From Hoplostethus atlanticus (taxonomy: Eukaryota > Chordata > Actinopteri > Trachichthyiformes > Trachichthyidae), in NCBI GenBank assembly GCA_034670405.1, contig JAXDDX010000301.1, positions 62,001-126,000 of the forward strand: a stretch of DNA of 64,000 bases, in the 5' to 3' direction. The position numbers and the translations under genes were made by a program. Positions 10,186 through 21,733 of this stretch are shown in pieces. The notes beneath the pieces are model-generated. The model worked only from the letters and a program-made list of their open reading frames with translations. It was not told the DNA's origin and did not search any database. Every line of letters begins with the position of its first letter. The first letter of the stretch is position 1.

Positions 10186-10291
10186 AAGGTTCAAAGGTTT
10201 TATTTGTCACATAAACAGTTATAGTGGCCACCTCACATTTCATTGCACTTTTGTACCACTATAACTGTGACAAATAAAACCTTTGAACCTT
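10186..10291. repeat. 106-bp palindrome made from a LINE tail
   Basis: The left arm starts AAGGTTCAAAGGTTTTATTT and continues GTCACA..GTTATAGTGG; the right arm is its reverse complement (CCACTATAACTGTGACAAAT, AAAACCTTTGAACCTT). The arms match over about 36 bp apart from a 6-bp insertion (TAAACA) in the left one, with a loop of about 28 bp. The right arm resembles the GTGACAAATAAAGTTCTTGA end of Rex1-like elements. Confidence 0.9.
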
Positions 10292-11229
10292 GAGATCCGA
10301 CTCCAGCTGACATCCTAGACAGCGGAGCAGCTTTTCTTCTGTCACCATGTCCTTGTGTATAGGCTGCAGAGTTTGAATCAGTAGGGGTGAGCTGCCTTTG
10401 TTTTGTGGTTCTCAACTTTGTCCCTGTTTTTGTTAGTAAGGGAGATAGTTTTAGTTGATTGTACCCTTGGTTTCTTTTTTCTTTTCCGATGAGACTAGTT
10501 AGTTTTGTGGCTAACATTTAGTTATTTTTATTTGTTGTTTTGACTCACCCTGAAGCTTATGTGTTAAACTTTGTTTTTGGATGAATAAATTGTGGTAGCG
10601 TTCGGAGTGTGGTTTGGGGGACCGGGGAAAGAAGGGTGCCAATTTATGTTGCGTCCCTACTCCTAGACAGGGTCGTAACACACCCCTTCTAATGTATTTA
10701 ATGGAATAAAGGAGACCAACTCCACATTCATGCCCACGATGTTTGATGAGCAGGTGTCCACATACTTTTGGCCATGCGTCGCGTATTTATAGGTTTATTT
10801 TCTAAAGTTTTACAGACTGAGCCATGCAGAACATATTGTCTATAAGTCAGTCTACAACTATTTAAAAGTTAATTCCATATAACAATCCATAATAATAATA
10901 AACTATATTTCCATAAATAGGAGACATTGAGTAATAGTCTCTATGACTGTGGAAAGGGTTAGACTGTTAGACTTACAGTTGTGGAGGATGTAGTCTCAGC
11001 TGCCGGGCTCGCCTTAGAAGAGCCCCACTTTTCCCGTTCCAGAACTCCAAGAAGGTCATTTCTCTGGCTGGCATGATTACACCACCTCTATCTCTTCTCT
11101 CTTTATCTTTCTTTATACTTCTACTGTCTATTTGTCTCTATTTGTCTCTATTAGTCTCTTTGCAAGTATCTCTTCCTGCTTCTCTGTCTCTGTCTGTCTC
11201 TGTCTGTTAGTGTCTGTTTTCCTCTCCAC
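10292..11229. other. Unassigned with transposon scraps
   Basis: The part at about 10720..10785 (GTGTCCACATACTTTTGGCC) resembles a widespread fish DNA-transposon end. The part at about 10540..10683, ending GACAGGGTCGTAACAC, resembles an LTR end. Neither has a partner or a visible duplication. Confidence 0.3.
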
Positions 11230-12700
11230 CCTCCCTCTCGGTTGTGAGTTAGCAATGGTCATTTCTAAAAGGTGGAGTTTGTCTTTAATTAAATTGTGAT
11301 TTTGGTTCATTTCAAATGGTGAGATATCTTTATAAAGAGTCTTTATAGAGAGTAGATATCTTTATTAAGATTCTCAAAATGGGTTTTCCAGATTTCAGCA
11401 TTTTGAATAGGTAGTGCTTGTGGATTTTTTGTGCTCAAGTTATTCCACATATCCCAGAACTGATTTTAATCAATAGAATTTTCTATTTCTTCTAATGCTT
11501 GGTAAGTGTGGTTTTGTTTTTTCTTTCTAACTATGTATTTATATTTCTTTGAGAGTTTCACAATATTGCCTGCGTATATCTGGGTTCTCTGGCTGATGAT
11601 GCTTCAGGTTTGACATCTTTCTTAATGTTGATCTGATTCTTTGGCATTCCTTGTCAAACCATTTGTGCTTATTTTGTTTTTCTTTGTGCTTCTTGTTTCT
11701 GGTTGGTAGGTCAGCTTCTGTAGCTGCTCTTCTCATAGATAGTGTTCATGTGTCTGATGGCCATGTTGACACCATCTCTGCTGGCTTGATAGTCATGGTC
11801 TATAAACTGTCTGATTTGATCAGTGATATCTGGAGAATTTAGAGCCGTGATGAGTTTTTCTTTGCTGTCCTCTACCCATTTATATACATGCTTGAGTTGA
11901 TATAGTTTACTGGGCGGAGCTTGTGATTCTCTCGTTTGTCCATGTATTTTAAGAAATCCATTGATTTGATTGGTCTGAGAGAGGGGTTTGCTGCCTGACA
12001 GTGAATGCATTGATAGTGGAGGGGTCCATGTCAGTGATAGTCAACTACACTACATCCAAGAGCTGAAGAAGACGTGAACCTCCCCATTGAGTCCCCTCTG
12101 ATGATGTATAGGCTTGAGGCTCGACAGAGATGGAGGACCTCTCTTCCACTACTGTTTACTAGACAGTCAAGGTTATTTCGTTGGCTGATAATTGGTGTGG
12201 TACTAAGAAGGTTCTGACCAAAAACATGTTTATTGCCCTGTGGGTCAAGGAAGTCAGGTTCACAGCCAGTCCTGGCATTTAGGTCCCCACACAACAGCAC
12301 ATTTCCCTGGGTCTGGAAATGACTGATTTCTGTGTGGAGGGTGTCACACACATCTCCATTAAAATAAGGAGAATATAAATTGCACATAGATATACATCTT
12401 TTTCAGTTATGCCCATATTTTTGTTGAGTTTCATCCGTACGTGTGACTTCCCTTGTTTTACTATTTGGGTGTTTTGGGCATGACTCCCCTTGTACCACAC
12501 CAAACCCCCCAGAGTGTCTCCCCCGGTGAACATCATGCTTTATAGAAGGCAATGTGATGTCCTGATAACCTGAAGGACAGAGCAGCTCTTTATGACACCA
12601 TGTCTCTGTTAGTATGAGGATGTCAACATGTTCTATCTCTTTGTGACATCATGTCTCTGTTAGTATGAGGATGTCAACATGGTCTATACACTTTAAGAAG
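11230..12700 (-). pseudogene. Decayed LINE: AP-type endonuclease and linker
   Basis: On the minus strand the frames in order contain DILILTETWCHKE and CPSGYQDI (about 12640..12550), GGxGVV and NLYSPYFNGDVCDTLHTEI (12387), CGDLNAR with HVFGQ (about 12300), then linker ITALNSPDITDQIRQFIDHD and HKWFDKECQRIRSTLRKMSN (12010..11600). TETW and GDLN match two metal-binding motifs of the APE-like endonuclease of non-LTR retrotransposons. Several stops and frameshifts break it, and the reverse transcriptase is absent. The wording matches the family whose C-terminal half lies at 30815..31673. Clade not assigned. Confidence 0.75.
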
Positions 12701-12826
12701 TCTGGTTCTGGTTCTGGTTCTGGAGTACAGACCCTGAATGTTCCAGCAGCTTATGTGAAATTAACTTATTATAAACAATCAAGATGAACCTATTCAGTGA
12801 GACATCAGTGAAAACAACATGAGTGA

Positions 12827-12886
12827 TCTCTCTCTCTCTCTCTCTGTCTCTCTCTGTCTCTCTCTCTCTCTTTGTTTATCTCTCTC
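12827..12886. repeat. (TC)n microsatellite
   Basis: Interrupted TCTCTC/TCTG tract; the open frames on both strands here are translations of it. Confidence 0.95.
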
Positions 12887-12997
12887 CCGATCCCCCCCTT
12901 CTCTCCCTGGACCCTCCCTCGTTCTCTTTTCTTCCTTTGTCTGCTTTCCAGACGCCCACTAATGATGTGCCTCTTTATCTCTCTGCCAATATCCATC

Positions 12998-13026
12998 CAA
13001 CACACACACACACACACACACACACG
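12998..13026. repeat. (CA)n microsatellite
   Basis: About 14 CA dinucleotides. Confidence 0.95.
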
Positions 13027-13734
13027 AAAACTAACACATACACACATCATTACCCACCAGCCTCTCTGATTCGGACAACAGACATACTGTTCTCACATAA
13101 GTATTTTTTCCAGTCAATGATCTGTTTTCCTGGAAACTTTGAAAGGATTTGACTGTCTAACGCTCAACCACTCTGTCCTTTATAGCTGTTTCCTGTCCAC
13201 TCTGTCCTTTATAATATGTGGTTGGGCCATTGGCTGGATGCGGGGGTGAAGTCGGGTGAGGTCGGGCTTGCAGGCGAGTTCGCCCAGTGGTTACGGGCAG
13301 TGGGGAAGTGGGCTTATGTGTGTGTTTAATATTTTCAGTGAGCAGCAACGAGGAGAGAGAGCACGCCAGGCTGGGAGCTAAAGGGGCGAATGAAGCCTAT
13401 GCTATAGTTGTGTGTGTGATTGTCTGTGGACACTAACAAACCCCGGTCTGCCACCCAGCACAAAACTCTTTGTCTCTGTCATGACACTGGTGGTAGCAAG
13501 TTGGCTACATTCAGGTACATGGTTAAATATTTAATAAGTGAAATATTTCAATGTTATGTATTCAGTGGTGTTTAAAAATTTAAATATGTCACTTATTTGC
13601 TTCCATAAAATTGTTTAGTACCCAAAGAGGAAGTTCTGGCAAAGGAAGACCTTGATCATGAACACAAAATAATTCAACATTTACAAATGCATTAGTAAAA
13701 AGCTTTATTAAGCATTAACATGCTTTAGTTAAGG
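13027..13734. other. Unassigned; possible DNA-element remnant at the right edge
   Basis: No gene. The last 60 bp (ATTAGTAAAAAGCTTTATTA, CATTAACATGCTTTAGTTAAGGG) resemble the sequence right of the Rex1-like copy (TTAGTAACATTTGTTAAGGG at about 15247). The Rex1-like copy may therefore have inserted into an older short element. Confidence 0.35.
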
Positions 13735-14903
13735 GAAATGCTTCGAGAGGCTGATTAAGGACTACATCTGCGCCTTCCTCCCTTGCTCCATGGACCCGCT
13801 GCAGTTTGCTTATCGTCCCAACAGATCCTCGGATGATGCTGTCTCCCAGGTACTGCACACCACACTCTCTCATCTGGACAGCCGGAAGGGGGGCTATGTG
13901 AGACTGCTGTTCATTGACTATAGTTCAGCTTTCAATACCATAGTCCCCACCAGACTGGCTGGCAAGTTGATGGAGCTGGGACTGAACACCCCCCTGTGTG
14001 CCTGGATCCTGGACTTCCTGACCGCCAGGCCCCAGGTGGTCAGGGTGGGTAGACACACCTCCAACCCCCTCACCCTGAACACAGGATCCCCCCAGGGTTG
14101 CGTCCTCAGCCCCCTACTGTACTCCCTGTACACACATGACTGTGTGGCCAGGTTCAGCTCCAACACCATCATTAAGTTTGCGGATGACACAGTGGTGGTG
14201 GGCCTGATCTCCAACAACGACGAGAAGGCCTACCTGGAGGAAGTTGCTGATCTGTCACTCTGGTGCCAGGACAACAGCCTCCTCCTGAATGTCACCAAAA
14301 CTAAGGAGCTGATTGTGGACTTTAGGAGGACACAACAACAGAGGACGTACTCACCACTGGGGATTAATGGGACTACTGTGGAGAGGGTGAGCAGGTATAA
14401 ATACCTGGGAGTCAACATCACCGAAGATCTGACATGGTCCACACACACTGACACTCTGGTGAGAAAGGCGAGGCAGCGCCTTTACCACCTCAGGCAGCTG
14501 AGGAAATTCAAAGTCTCCCGGAGGATCCTTCAGTCCTTCTACTCTGGAGCTGTAGAGAGCATCCTGACAGGAAGCATCACTGCCTGGTTTGGCAACAGCT
14601 CCGCTCAGGACAGGAAGGCTCTGCAGAGAGTAGTGCGTTCGGCCGAGCGCACTATTGGAATTACACTCCCCACCCTGCAGGACTTATACACCAGGAGGTG
14701 CAGAACCAGAGCCTGCAGGATCATGAAGGATCCTCACCACCCCAACAACGGACTGTTTCAGCTGCTGCGGTCAGGCAAGCGCCTCCGTAGTCACGCTGCA
14801 AAAACAGAGAGACTGAGACGGAGTTTCTTTCCTCAGGCCATCAGGACTGTGAACTCCGACCTCACCAGGGCCCCCACCAAGACACACACACTGCCCCTCT
14901 TAT

Positions 14904-14937
<34 letters not shown>

Positions 14938-15226
14938 AGGTAATGACTACACATAATTTATATACATATATACAATTTCTCATATTTCTCATATTACTAT
15001 AATTTTGTAGTGCTCTTACTGTAAATATTGTGTTTTTTTTTTTTTATATAAGAGCTCTTACTGTAATACTGTAAATATTGTGTTGTTCTTTTATTGTAAA
15101 TACTGTGTACTGTTGCCCTTTGCACATTCCCGTTGAGCATTGCCACTTTTTCATTTCACTGCACACCCCGTGTGTGTATGTGACAAATAAAGTTCTTGAA
15201 TCTTGAATCTTGAATCTTGAATCTTG
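13735..15226 (+). mobile_element. Rex1-like LINE, 5'-truncated copy
   Basis: Begins abruptly at GAAATGCTTCGAGAGG and is nearly identical to 33560..35008 of the full-length copy. It includes the 3' UTR with GTGACAAATAAAGTTCTTGA and four to five TCTTGAA tail repeats. Abrupt 5' truncation and a repetitive 3' tail are typical of target-primed reverse transcription. Confidence 0.92.
13790..14956 (+). pseudogene. Rex1-like reverse transcriptase, C-terminal part
   Basis: A 388-codon open frame with reverse transcriptase motifs: [15 protein letters not shown] (motif A, catalytic Asp), [19 protein letters not shown] (motif B), [13 protein letters not shown] (motif C) and YKYLGVNIT. The SSAFNT wording is typical of Rex1-group elements in fish. 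The endonuclease and the first RT motifs were lost by truncation, so it cannot move alone although the remaining frame is open. It keeps two residues (FK in LRKFKVSRR) that the full-length copy lacks. Confidence 0.9.
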
Positions 15227-15329
15227 TTGATCATTAATTAATATATTTAGTAACATTTGTTAAGGGTACTTATAAAGTGTTCCCCATTATTGTAATTATT
15301 GTCTTTTTTCCCCCTTCGAATGTGCAACA

Positions 15330-15560
15330 GATGTTGATTCAGCCTTGTTATGACTGCTTTGTTGGGTAGTCATGTCATATTGAATGTTAGTGGGCTATGA
15401 TCTGAGATGACGATGTTATGATATGTAGCATTCAGAGTAAAGGGCAGCAGCTTTGTGTCGACTAGGAAATAGTCTAATCTAGTGTATGTGTTATGAACAG
15501 GGGAATAAAATGAATATTCCCTTCCGGTTTAGTTGGCAATCCTCCAGATATCCTCCAGAT
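15330..15560 (-). mobile_element. L1-clade LINE endonuclease fragment
   Basis: Minus-strand translation gives GREYSFYSPVHNTYTRLDYF, LLPF and ISDHSPL, the C-terminal part of an L1 APE-type endonuclease with the catalytic SDH motif. There is no long open frame. It lies on the 3' side of an RT fragment in the same orientation, the wrong order for one element. Confidence 0.7.
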
Positions 15561-15589
15561 ATCATAGATATGTTAAGGAATTCATTTCA

Positions 15590-16830
15590 AATGGAAACCT
15601 TGCACTCTATTCATGAGTCTAAACGATAGGGCTTCCAGTGCAGTCTAATACTAATATATCTAGTCTCCCAAGCTGGGAGTGCCACAGATTCACAGCAGGG
15701 GCAGAAGGGACATGTCACGTCCTATAATTAGTTTAATATTTTCATGGATTTCATGAACATCTTTTTAAAGTTTTGCAGGATCCTGCTCCACTCACTCTCT
15801 GTGAATGAAACACTAAGGTCCACCTCCCAGATTAGTCTAAGGGTGGACGAGCCCTTGTCTGAACATTTTAGAAGCTCTCTCAGGAGGCAGGGTCCAATGC
15901 ACCATATGTCAAAGGCTGAAGGCGTAGTGGTATAGCAACTTTGACCTTTGAAACACCCAGTCCGCCTTGATCTGCCGGCCTCTAATTTTCAGGTTTAATC
16001 TGGTTTCAAGTTTATCATTCCAAAGGAATTTGTTGCTTAATCTATGTATCTTAATCTGTCTAAACTGCTTAAAATATTTGAGGGGAATCTTCATCGGAAG
16101 TGCCTGCAATAAGTAATGAAATGTGGGGGCACGATTCATTTTTACCTTACCCCAGAGAGAGAGGAATAGGCGATACCATCGGTCTATATTAGTCAGGCAG
16201 CAATGGGGGAAAAGCAATGCCCAGATATTTGATGCCTGACCTCGGCCCAGTGAAGTCTCCAGGCTGAAATAGGGTCCTTGGGCAATAGAATGTCAGAGGA
16301 AGTGCCTCTGATTTGGCCCAGTTTACTTCCAGATAATTTGATTGTATTAAAAGGGAAGGGAAAGAACGTTCTGGTTCTGTTATGAAGACCAAAGTGTCAT
16401 CTCCATAAAGCATCAGCTTATGGGAACCACCGCCTATCTGGATACCAGGAAAATCAGGGTCTCTGTGAATAGCTGGTGCCAGAGGCTCCAGTGCTAGCGC
16501 AAAGAGCAGTGGACTCATTGGACAGCCCTGTCTGGTGCTTCTGTGTATCTCAAAAGGCTGTGAAATATCAACATTTGTTATAACCAAAGATTGGTATCCA
16601 ACAAATATTGCCACTCCACCCTATTAAACGCCTTCTCTGCATCCAAAGAGAGCGCTGCTGCAGGGTAGGCATCATTTTGTGAGGCCCACATGACATTAAT
16701 CAGACTAATATTGTCAACATAGCTCGAATAAAGCCAACTTGATCAGGGTGGATCCAGCTAGTTATCACCTTGTCAAGTCTGACTGCTAGGATCTTAGACA
16801 GGATTTTACTGTCTAGTGCTGTTTAGTCTA
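15590..16830 (-). pseudogene. L1-clade LINE reverse transcriptase and C-terminal region, decayed
   Basis: From 16830 downward the minus strand shows SWIHPDQVGF and LDAEKAFNRVEW (motif A), then RQGCPMSPLLFALALEPLAPAI (motif B, frame 16614..16189), LYGDDTLVFI (motif C, here GDD), NWAKSEAL and IKYLGI. The following frame 16217..15909 has the post-RT region (RWYRLFLSLWGKVKMNRAPT, LSNKFLWN). Frameshifts separate these pieces. The motif spelling is that of the L1 clade rather than L2 or Rex1. Confidence 0.82.
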
Positions 16831-16849
16831 GTGCTTTAGTTACTTGAGT

Positions 16850-17131
16850 ATCTCCCTGTGTCGTCTATTGTCTATGCTAACCGTGTTCTCCTGTGTCCAT
16901 GATTCCCTGAACCCTTCTCCCAGTGTGTCTCCTCGTCACACCCACGCCGCTGCCAACCTGCCTGCCTGCTTCCCTCCTCATCTACCCACCTGCCTCAGCT
17001 CTAACCAGTCTCACCTCTCCACCCCCTGCAATCCCTTCTCCTCATTCCCCATTAAACCCACTTTTCCCTACTACCCTTGTCTGTGTTTGCATTTTGGGTC
17101 CAGAAGAAAACCCGACCATAACAGCTCTCTC
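16850..17131 (+). mobile_element. Possible Gypsy-type LTR fragment
   Basis: The stretch is C/T-rich with CCTGCCTGCCTGC. It ends GTGTTTGCATTTTGGGTCCA and then CATAACA, like the end of the chromovirus LTR at 45367 (GTTTTGCATTTGGGTCCACC, then CGTGACA). It is diverged and has no partner. The open frames here are proline-rich translations of the LTR. Confidence 0.4.
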
Positions 17132-17994
17132 CACTTCAAACTTCTCTTCTCTACACTCTCCCAGTTCACCCACTGTCCTTGTTTTGCCTGCGACACTGCC
17201 TTACTACATCTTACTACCTCCTCCTGACGATGTACTTCTTCAACTACCAGTTTTCTTTTTTCTACTACTGTCACCTTACTCCACACAGGTTTCCCTGCAC
17301 ACAGCCCTAAGCCCCCACGTCCATGCTGCACCTGGCCTACGATGTCCATATGTCTAAGGGCTGCCTGTGCTTGCTGCACTGCCTCTTTGGGTCCACTTCC
17401 TCCCTGTTTTAACTGTGGGCGCTACGCTTCTAACCACTGGATCCGCTGCGGCTGCTTCCCCACTCCGTCCGCGGACCCCACTCGGACACGGCTGCTGCTG
17501 GCTTGTTCTCTCTTGCTGCATACACAGCCGCCCGGATCCTCTCCATCCCTGTCGGATCCTCAGTCGCACTGTCCGCCACAATCAACTATGACCTTAACAT
17601 GGTATGGCTATTCGAATGACGGAGAGCTTACTTACATTATTTTAACTACACAATCAATTCCTATTTAATTTAAAGCACTATGTAACCTCTATTTTAAATA
17701 CCTGAAAATTAACAGCATTTTGATAAGAACCTTTGAGTCCTTATAAGGACTGCATATTATATAGTATAGAGTATACTATACTATATAATTGCATAGTATT
17801 TAAATAATAATAAAAAGTATTTTTTTAGATAATGTAATATCTAGGCGCATATACCTCCCATCCAGCTAGCTCTTTGGGTCAAAAGGTCAAAGAGTCTGGT
17901 TCAGACAGGCAATGAGCATAGCCCATATCGACCAAGTAAACCGTGTACAAGCTTGGAATAAAATAAAGTTTTACCTATATGTTTTTAGTGGTTA
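17132..17994. other. Unassigned
   Basis: GC-rich to 17600, then AT-rich with an imperfect palindrome of TATA/GTATA around 17750..17790. Overlapping frames on both strands at 17342..17668 give no recognisable protein. Confidence 0.4.
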
Positions 17995-18265
17995 CAGGTG
18001 TACAGGTCTATCTCTATAGGGATCCTTTCCATAATGTCAGACACTTCCAATAACAATCTGAGCCCGTCAGTGACAAAAACAAAACCTTTAGTGGACGTAC
18101 TTTGATCGCGCGGAGATGCCCCAACAGATTACAGTGCAGCCATTTGGCGGCTGCCAGCTGAGGCGATCTACTGGAGCAATTCCAAAACTTTTTGTACCTA
18201 TTATTCATTTAGACCCCAAAATATGTAAAAATAGGGCCCAGGTTTAAAACTACCGGAATTATCCT
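17995..18265. mobile_element. TTAA-type foldback element, partial second copy
   Basis: Reverse-complement match to 7213..7480: GGATCCTTTCC, ACAATCTGAGCC, CGTACTTTGATCGCGCGGAG, AGGCGATCTACTGGAGCAAT, and the end TACCGGAATTATCCT followed by TTAA. One arm and flanking TTAA are present; the other end is missing. Confidence 0.85.
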
Positions 18266-18489
18266 TTAATTACACATATTAGTAATTATTAAGATCATAC
18301 ATTTTCAAGCCACCATAAAAGATGCTTTGGAGATATTTGTCAACATCATCAAACAGAAAACAAAACATACAAATTTGACATGTCATATATACATATTTCA
18401 TATCACGTATCAATGCCTCTGGGTTCAACTTAAAATATATACATTTAGTTCAGAATTTGAAACAAATCTTTACATTATAAAGAGACTGG

Positions 18490-19690
18490 CATTGACATTT
18501 TACATTACATTACATTACAGGCATTTAGCAGACGCTTTTATCCAAAGCGACTTACAATAAGTGCATTCAACATAGGTAGGCAAGAAAACTACTAGTCACC
18601 AGAAATCGTAAGTGCATTTCCTTCCTAAACAAGCAACTAAGAGCATAACTAGTGCTAAGGTAAAAGTGCAATAAGTTAGCTACCTACTGTTCTTAAACAA
18701 ATGAGACAAATAAGAAAATCAAATGAGCAAGAGCTAAGACAAACAAGTGTAACAAATAAACAAGATCCAATAAACGAGCTCATACAAATAATTGACGACA
18801 AATAGGCAAGGCTAAGAGGAAGGGTCAGGGTAGTGTTTCTTGAAGAGGAAGGGTCAGGGTAGTGTTTCTTGAAGAGGAAGGGTCAGGGTAGTGTCTCTTG
18901 AAGAGGAAGGGTCAGAGTAGTGTTTCCTGAAGAGGAAGGGTCAGGGTAGTGTTTCTTGAAGAGGAAGGGTCAGAGTAGTGCTTCTTGAAGAGGAAGGGTC
19001 AGGGTAGTGTTTCCTGAAGAGGTGGGTTTTCAGCCTGCGGCGAAAGATGGGCAGCGACTCTGCTGTCCTGACATCAGTGGGGAGTTCATTCCACCACTGT
19101 GGGGCCAGGACAGAGAAGAGCTGTGACCGGGTAGATCAGCCCCCAGGGGCCTCAGAGCGACGGGGCAACCAGTCGCCTTGAGGCAGCAGAGCGAAGTGGT
19201 CGGGCGGGGGTGTAAGGCTTGACCATAGCCTGGAGGTAAGAAGGAGCTGTTCCTTTCACTGCCCTATAGGCTAGCACCAGGGTCTTGAACTGGATGAGCT
19301 GCTACAGGGAGCCAGTGTAGAGAACGGAGAAGGGTAGTTGTATGGGAGAACTTGGGGCGGTTGAACACCAGACGAGCTGCAGCTTTCTGAACAAGCTCCA
19401 GAGGTCTGATGGCAGACGCCGGGGCACCAGCAAGGAGGGAGTTGCACTAGTCCAGGTGGGAGATGACAAGAGCCTGGATGAGCACCTGCGCTGCCTTGTC
19501 AGTGAGGAAGAGGAGAATCCTCCTGATGTTGTAGAGGAGGAATCTACAGGAGCGTGTCACTGATGTGATGTTTGCCGAGAACGACAGTTGGTCGTCCAGG
19601 GTCACACCCAGATTCCTTGCAGTCCGAGTTGACGTCACCACAGCATTATCAATGGTGATGGCCAGGTCTCGGTGCGGACATATCATGGTT
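18490..19690 (-). mobile_element. L2-type LINE, 5'-truncated, with (TGTAA)n tail
   Basis: The right part encodes on the minus strand the post-RT region of an L2-type polymerase (frame 19686..19447 with NLGVTLDDQLSF and ALVISHLD). After one stop it continues as CNSLLAGAP, VQKAAARLVFNRPK and LLRSLHWLP. The left end is the 3' UTR and the GGATAAAAGCGTCTGCTAAA ending with an ATGTAATGTAATG tail. The catalytic RT core is absent. It is the longest copy of the family seen at 6414, 8937, 42363 and 56611. Confidence 0.88.
18806..19022. repeat. 29-bp minisatellite in the LINE 3' UTR, about 7 copies
   Basis: Units of GAAGAGGAAGGGTCAGGGTA plus GTGTTTCTT. Variants are mostly single-base (GGGTCAGAGTA, GTGTCTCTT). 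Confidence 0.93.
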
Positions 19691-20159
19691 GTGACATAAT
19701 AGCTCTAAATTATCACAAAATAGCAGTCTTACCTGTGTGACCTGTGCTTTTGTAACATCATCTGTAAGTGCTGATAAAAACTGAGGACTGAGCAACTAAA
19801 TCATAGTAAATATTGTTTAGCATTTGCTGCATTGGCATGGTGTTTTCCCTCAGATTAAATCTTTCTTGATCTTTTTTGATCTCTTGTCTGAGAACAATCT
19901 TCAGCCAGAGCTTTTCTCTCTTATTTTATCCCATGTCTCAAGAACCAGTGAATAGTAATAATAGTGACTCTAACTATAACAATAATTGTTTTTCAATAAT
20001 AATAATAGTAAAATAACTGTAAAAATAAGTGATTCTAACTATAACATTAATAATTGTACTTCAATAATAATAAAGGTAATGTGATTAATTTACAATAATA
20101 GTCGTTGAAAGATTAATTGGTGGTGGATTAAAACTAATTTGCAACATTGTAGCTCTTAG
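19691..20159. other. Unassigned AT-rich DNA
   Basis: Contains a diverged internal duplication with AATAATAATA. No gene. Confidence 0.5.

Positions 20160-20199
<40 letters not shown>
20160..20199. repeat. (CA)n microsatellite
   Basis: About 19 CA dinucleotides. Confidence 0.95.
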
Positions 20200-20200
<1 letters not shown>

Positions 20201-20339
20201 CTCTCCTCTGTCTTTCAGAAGCTTTGCCAGGGTCGACCCCACCTCATTGTTACCATGGCAGCAGCAGCTGTTGCCAATCGTCAGTTTGACCCTGGTGTAA
20301 CGTTACACACACTACGATGACCCAGTTCATTCCAATGCG

Positions 20340-20622
20340 CGCACACATACACACACTCTCTCACACACACATTCACACACTCTCTCACACACACACAGTC
20401 ACACACGCTCTCACACACATTCACACATGCTCTCACACACACATTCACACACTCTCACACACACATTCACACACTCTCTCACACACACATTCACACACGC
20501 TCTCACACACACATTCACACACTCTCTCACACACACATTCACACACTCTCACACACACATTCACACACTCTCTCACACACACATTCACACACTCTCACAC
20601 ACACATTCACACACACACTTCC
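20340..20622. repeat. CA-rich compound minisatellite
   Basis: Repeats of CACACACATTCACACACTCT with variable CTCTCT spacers (about 22-24 bp). The open frames 20317..20808 and 20427..20696 are His/Thr-rich translations of this array. Confidence 0.93.
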
Positions 20623-21039
20623 AGGGTTCACTCCAGTCTATGTTTCTACATGGTTTTCTTTCAGCCCCTCCTCACCTCCCTCTTAAAAACAGCTGACCTC
20701 CTCTGTCTCGCCTCTCTCTCATACCACCCGTTTGTTCATTGTCAATGGAGTCGTTCTGATGACATCGTGTGTGGGAGGAGCTTTTCATGTTACATTCATC
20801 ACAGGTAAGTTTATCACAGCTAAGTTTATGTCTGCCATGTCCATTTTAAAGAGAGTTATAGTTTCTTTGAAACTTTTTTTTCAGTTTAATCACTGAGGCA
20901 GTGATGTGCAAGAACTACAGTCTTTTATTGATGGTCTGATTTTACAGGGTTTTAATACAGCTCATGTATTATCTGCTTAGGCTGATGATGTTATTTTTCT
21001 GGTTAAGTAACAAGCATATAAATTGAATGTCAATGATTT
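20623..21039. other. Unassigned
   Basis: No gene or clear repeat. The last 100 bp may already belong to the LINE that follows. Confidence 0.4.
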
Positions 21040-21733
21040 TGGTATAATTTCTGCTGCAAAAGTAAACTGGGAAAAAGTGAAGCCTTGGCAATTGGCAAGA
21101 TGGCATCAAGTATGTGGGGGTGTACCTTGGTGATGAAAGTGGTTAAGAGAAATTGGGAGGGTGTGTTGGGTAAGGTAGAAGGAAGGTTGAAGAGATGGAA
21201 ATGGCTGTTACCACAAATGTCCTTCAGAGGGAGAACACTAGTCATTTATAACCTTGTGACCTCTACATTGTGGCACTGCTTAGCTTGTTTAGAACCACCT
21301 ACTGGCCTAGTTCAGAAAGTACAAGCTGAGGAAGGGGGTCATGGGCTGATACACATAGCAAGTAGAGTAGCACCATTTTAGGACTTGATACTGCCTTGTT
21401 TGGGGATGATCTCTAATTTGGATGCTTGTACTGGACTGTTACTGACTGTAAAAACTAAAAATGTTTTAGATCTGTAAGGCAAGGTGGTCTACAAGTGCTG
21501 TGTCAAAGTTCTGAACAAGAATAAGTTGGATGGAGGAGGGAGTGGTGTGGAGGGAGTCTAGGTGTGGAGAGTGTTTTATAAGCCACCTCTAAAGAAACGG
21601 TCAGGTGACCTTCAGTGGAGAGTTCTACACGCTACTGTCACGTGTGTGCTTTCATCTCTGTGATTAATCCCATTGTTTCTAATGCATGTCCATTCTGGGA
21701 TGGTTGAGACAATTGTTCATTGTTATGTAGAAT
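21040..21733 (+). mobile_element. L1-Tx1-like LINE fragment, left half
   Basis: The frame at 21085..21381 has MWGCTLVMKVVKRNWEGVLG, RLKRWKWLLPQMSFRGRTLV and LACLEPPTGLVQKVQAEEGG, a post-RT region I recognise from Tx1-like elements of fish. It matches 40530..41165 in reverse orientation almost base for base. It is interrupted at 21733 by an L2 and resumes at 23025. Confidence 0.8.

Noticed and set aside
16844-17668. Overlapping frames of 100-144 codons as a host gene
   Set aside because: Low-complexity Pro/Ser/Thr composition, open on both strands, and the left part looks like an LTR.
20317-20808. 163-codon His/Thr-rich frame
   Set aside because: Reads straight through a CA-rich minisatellite; no non-repeat domain.
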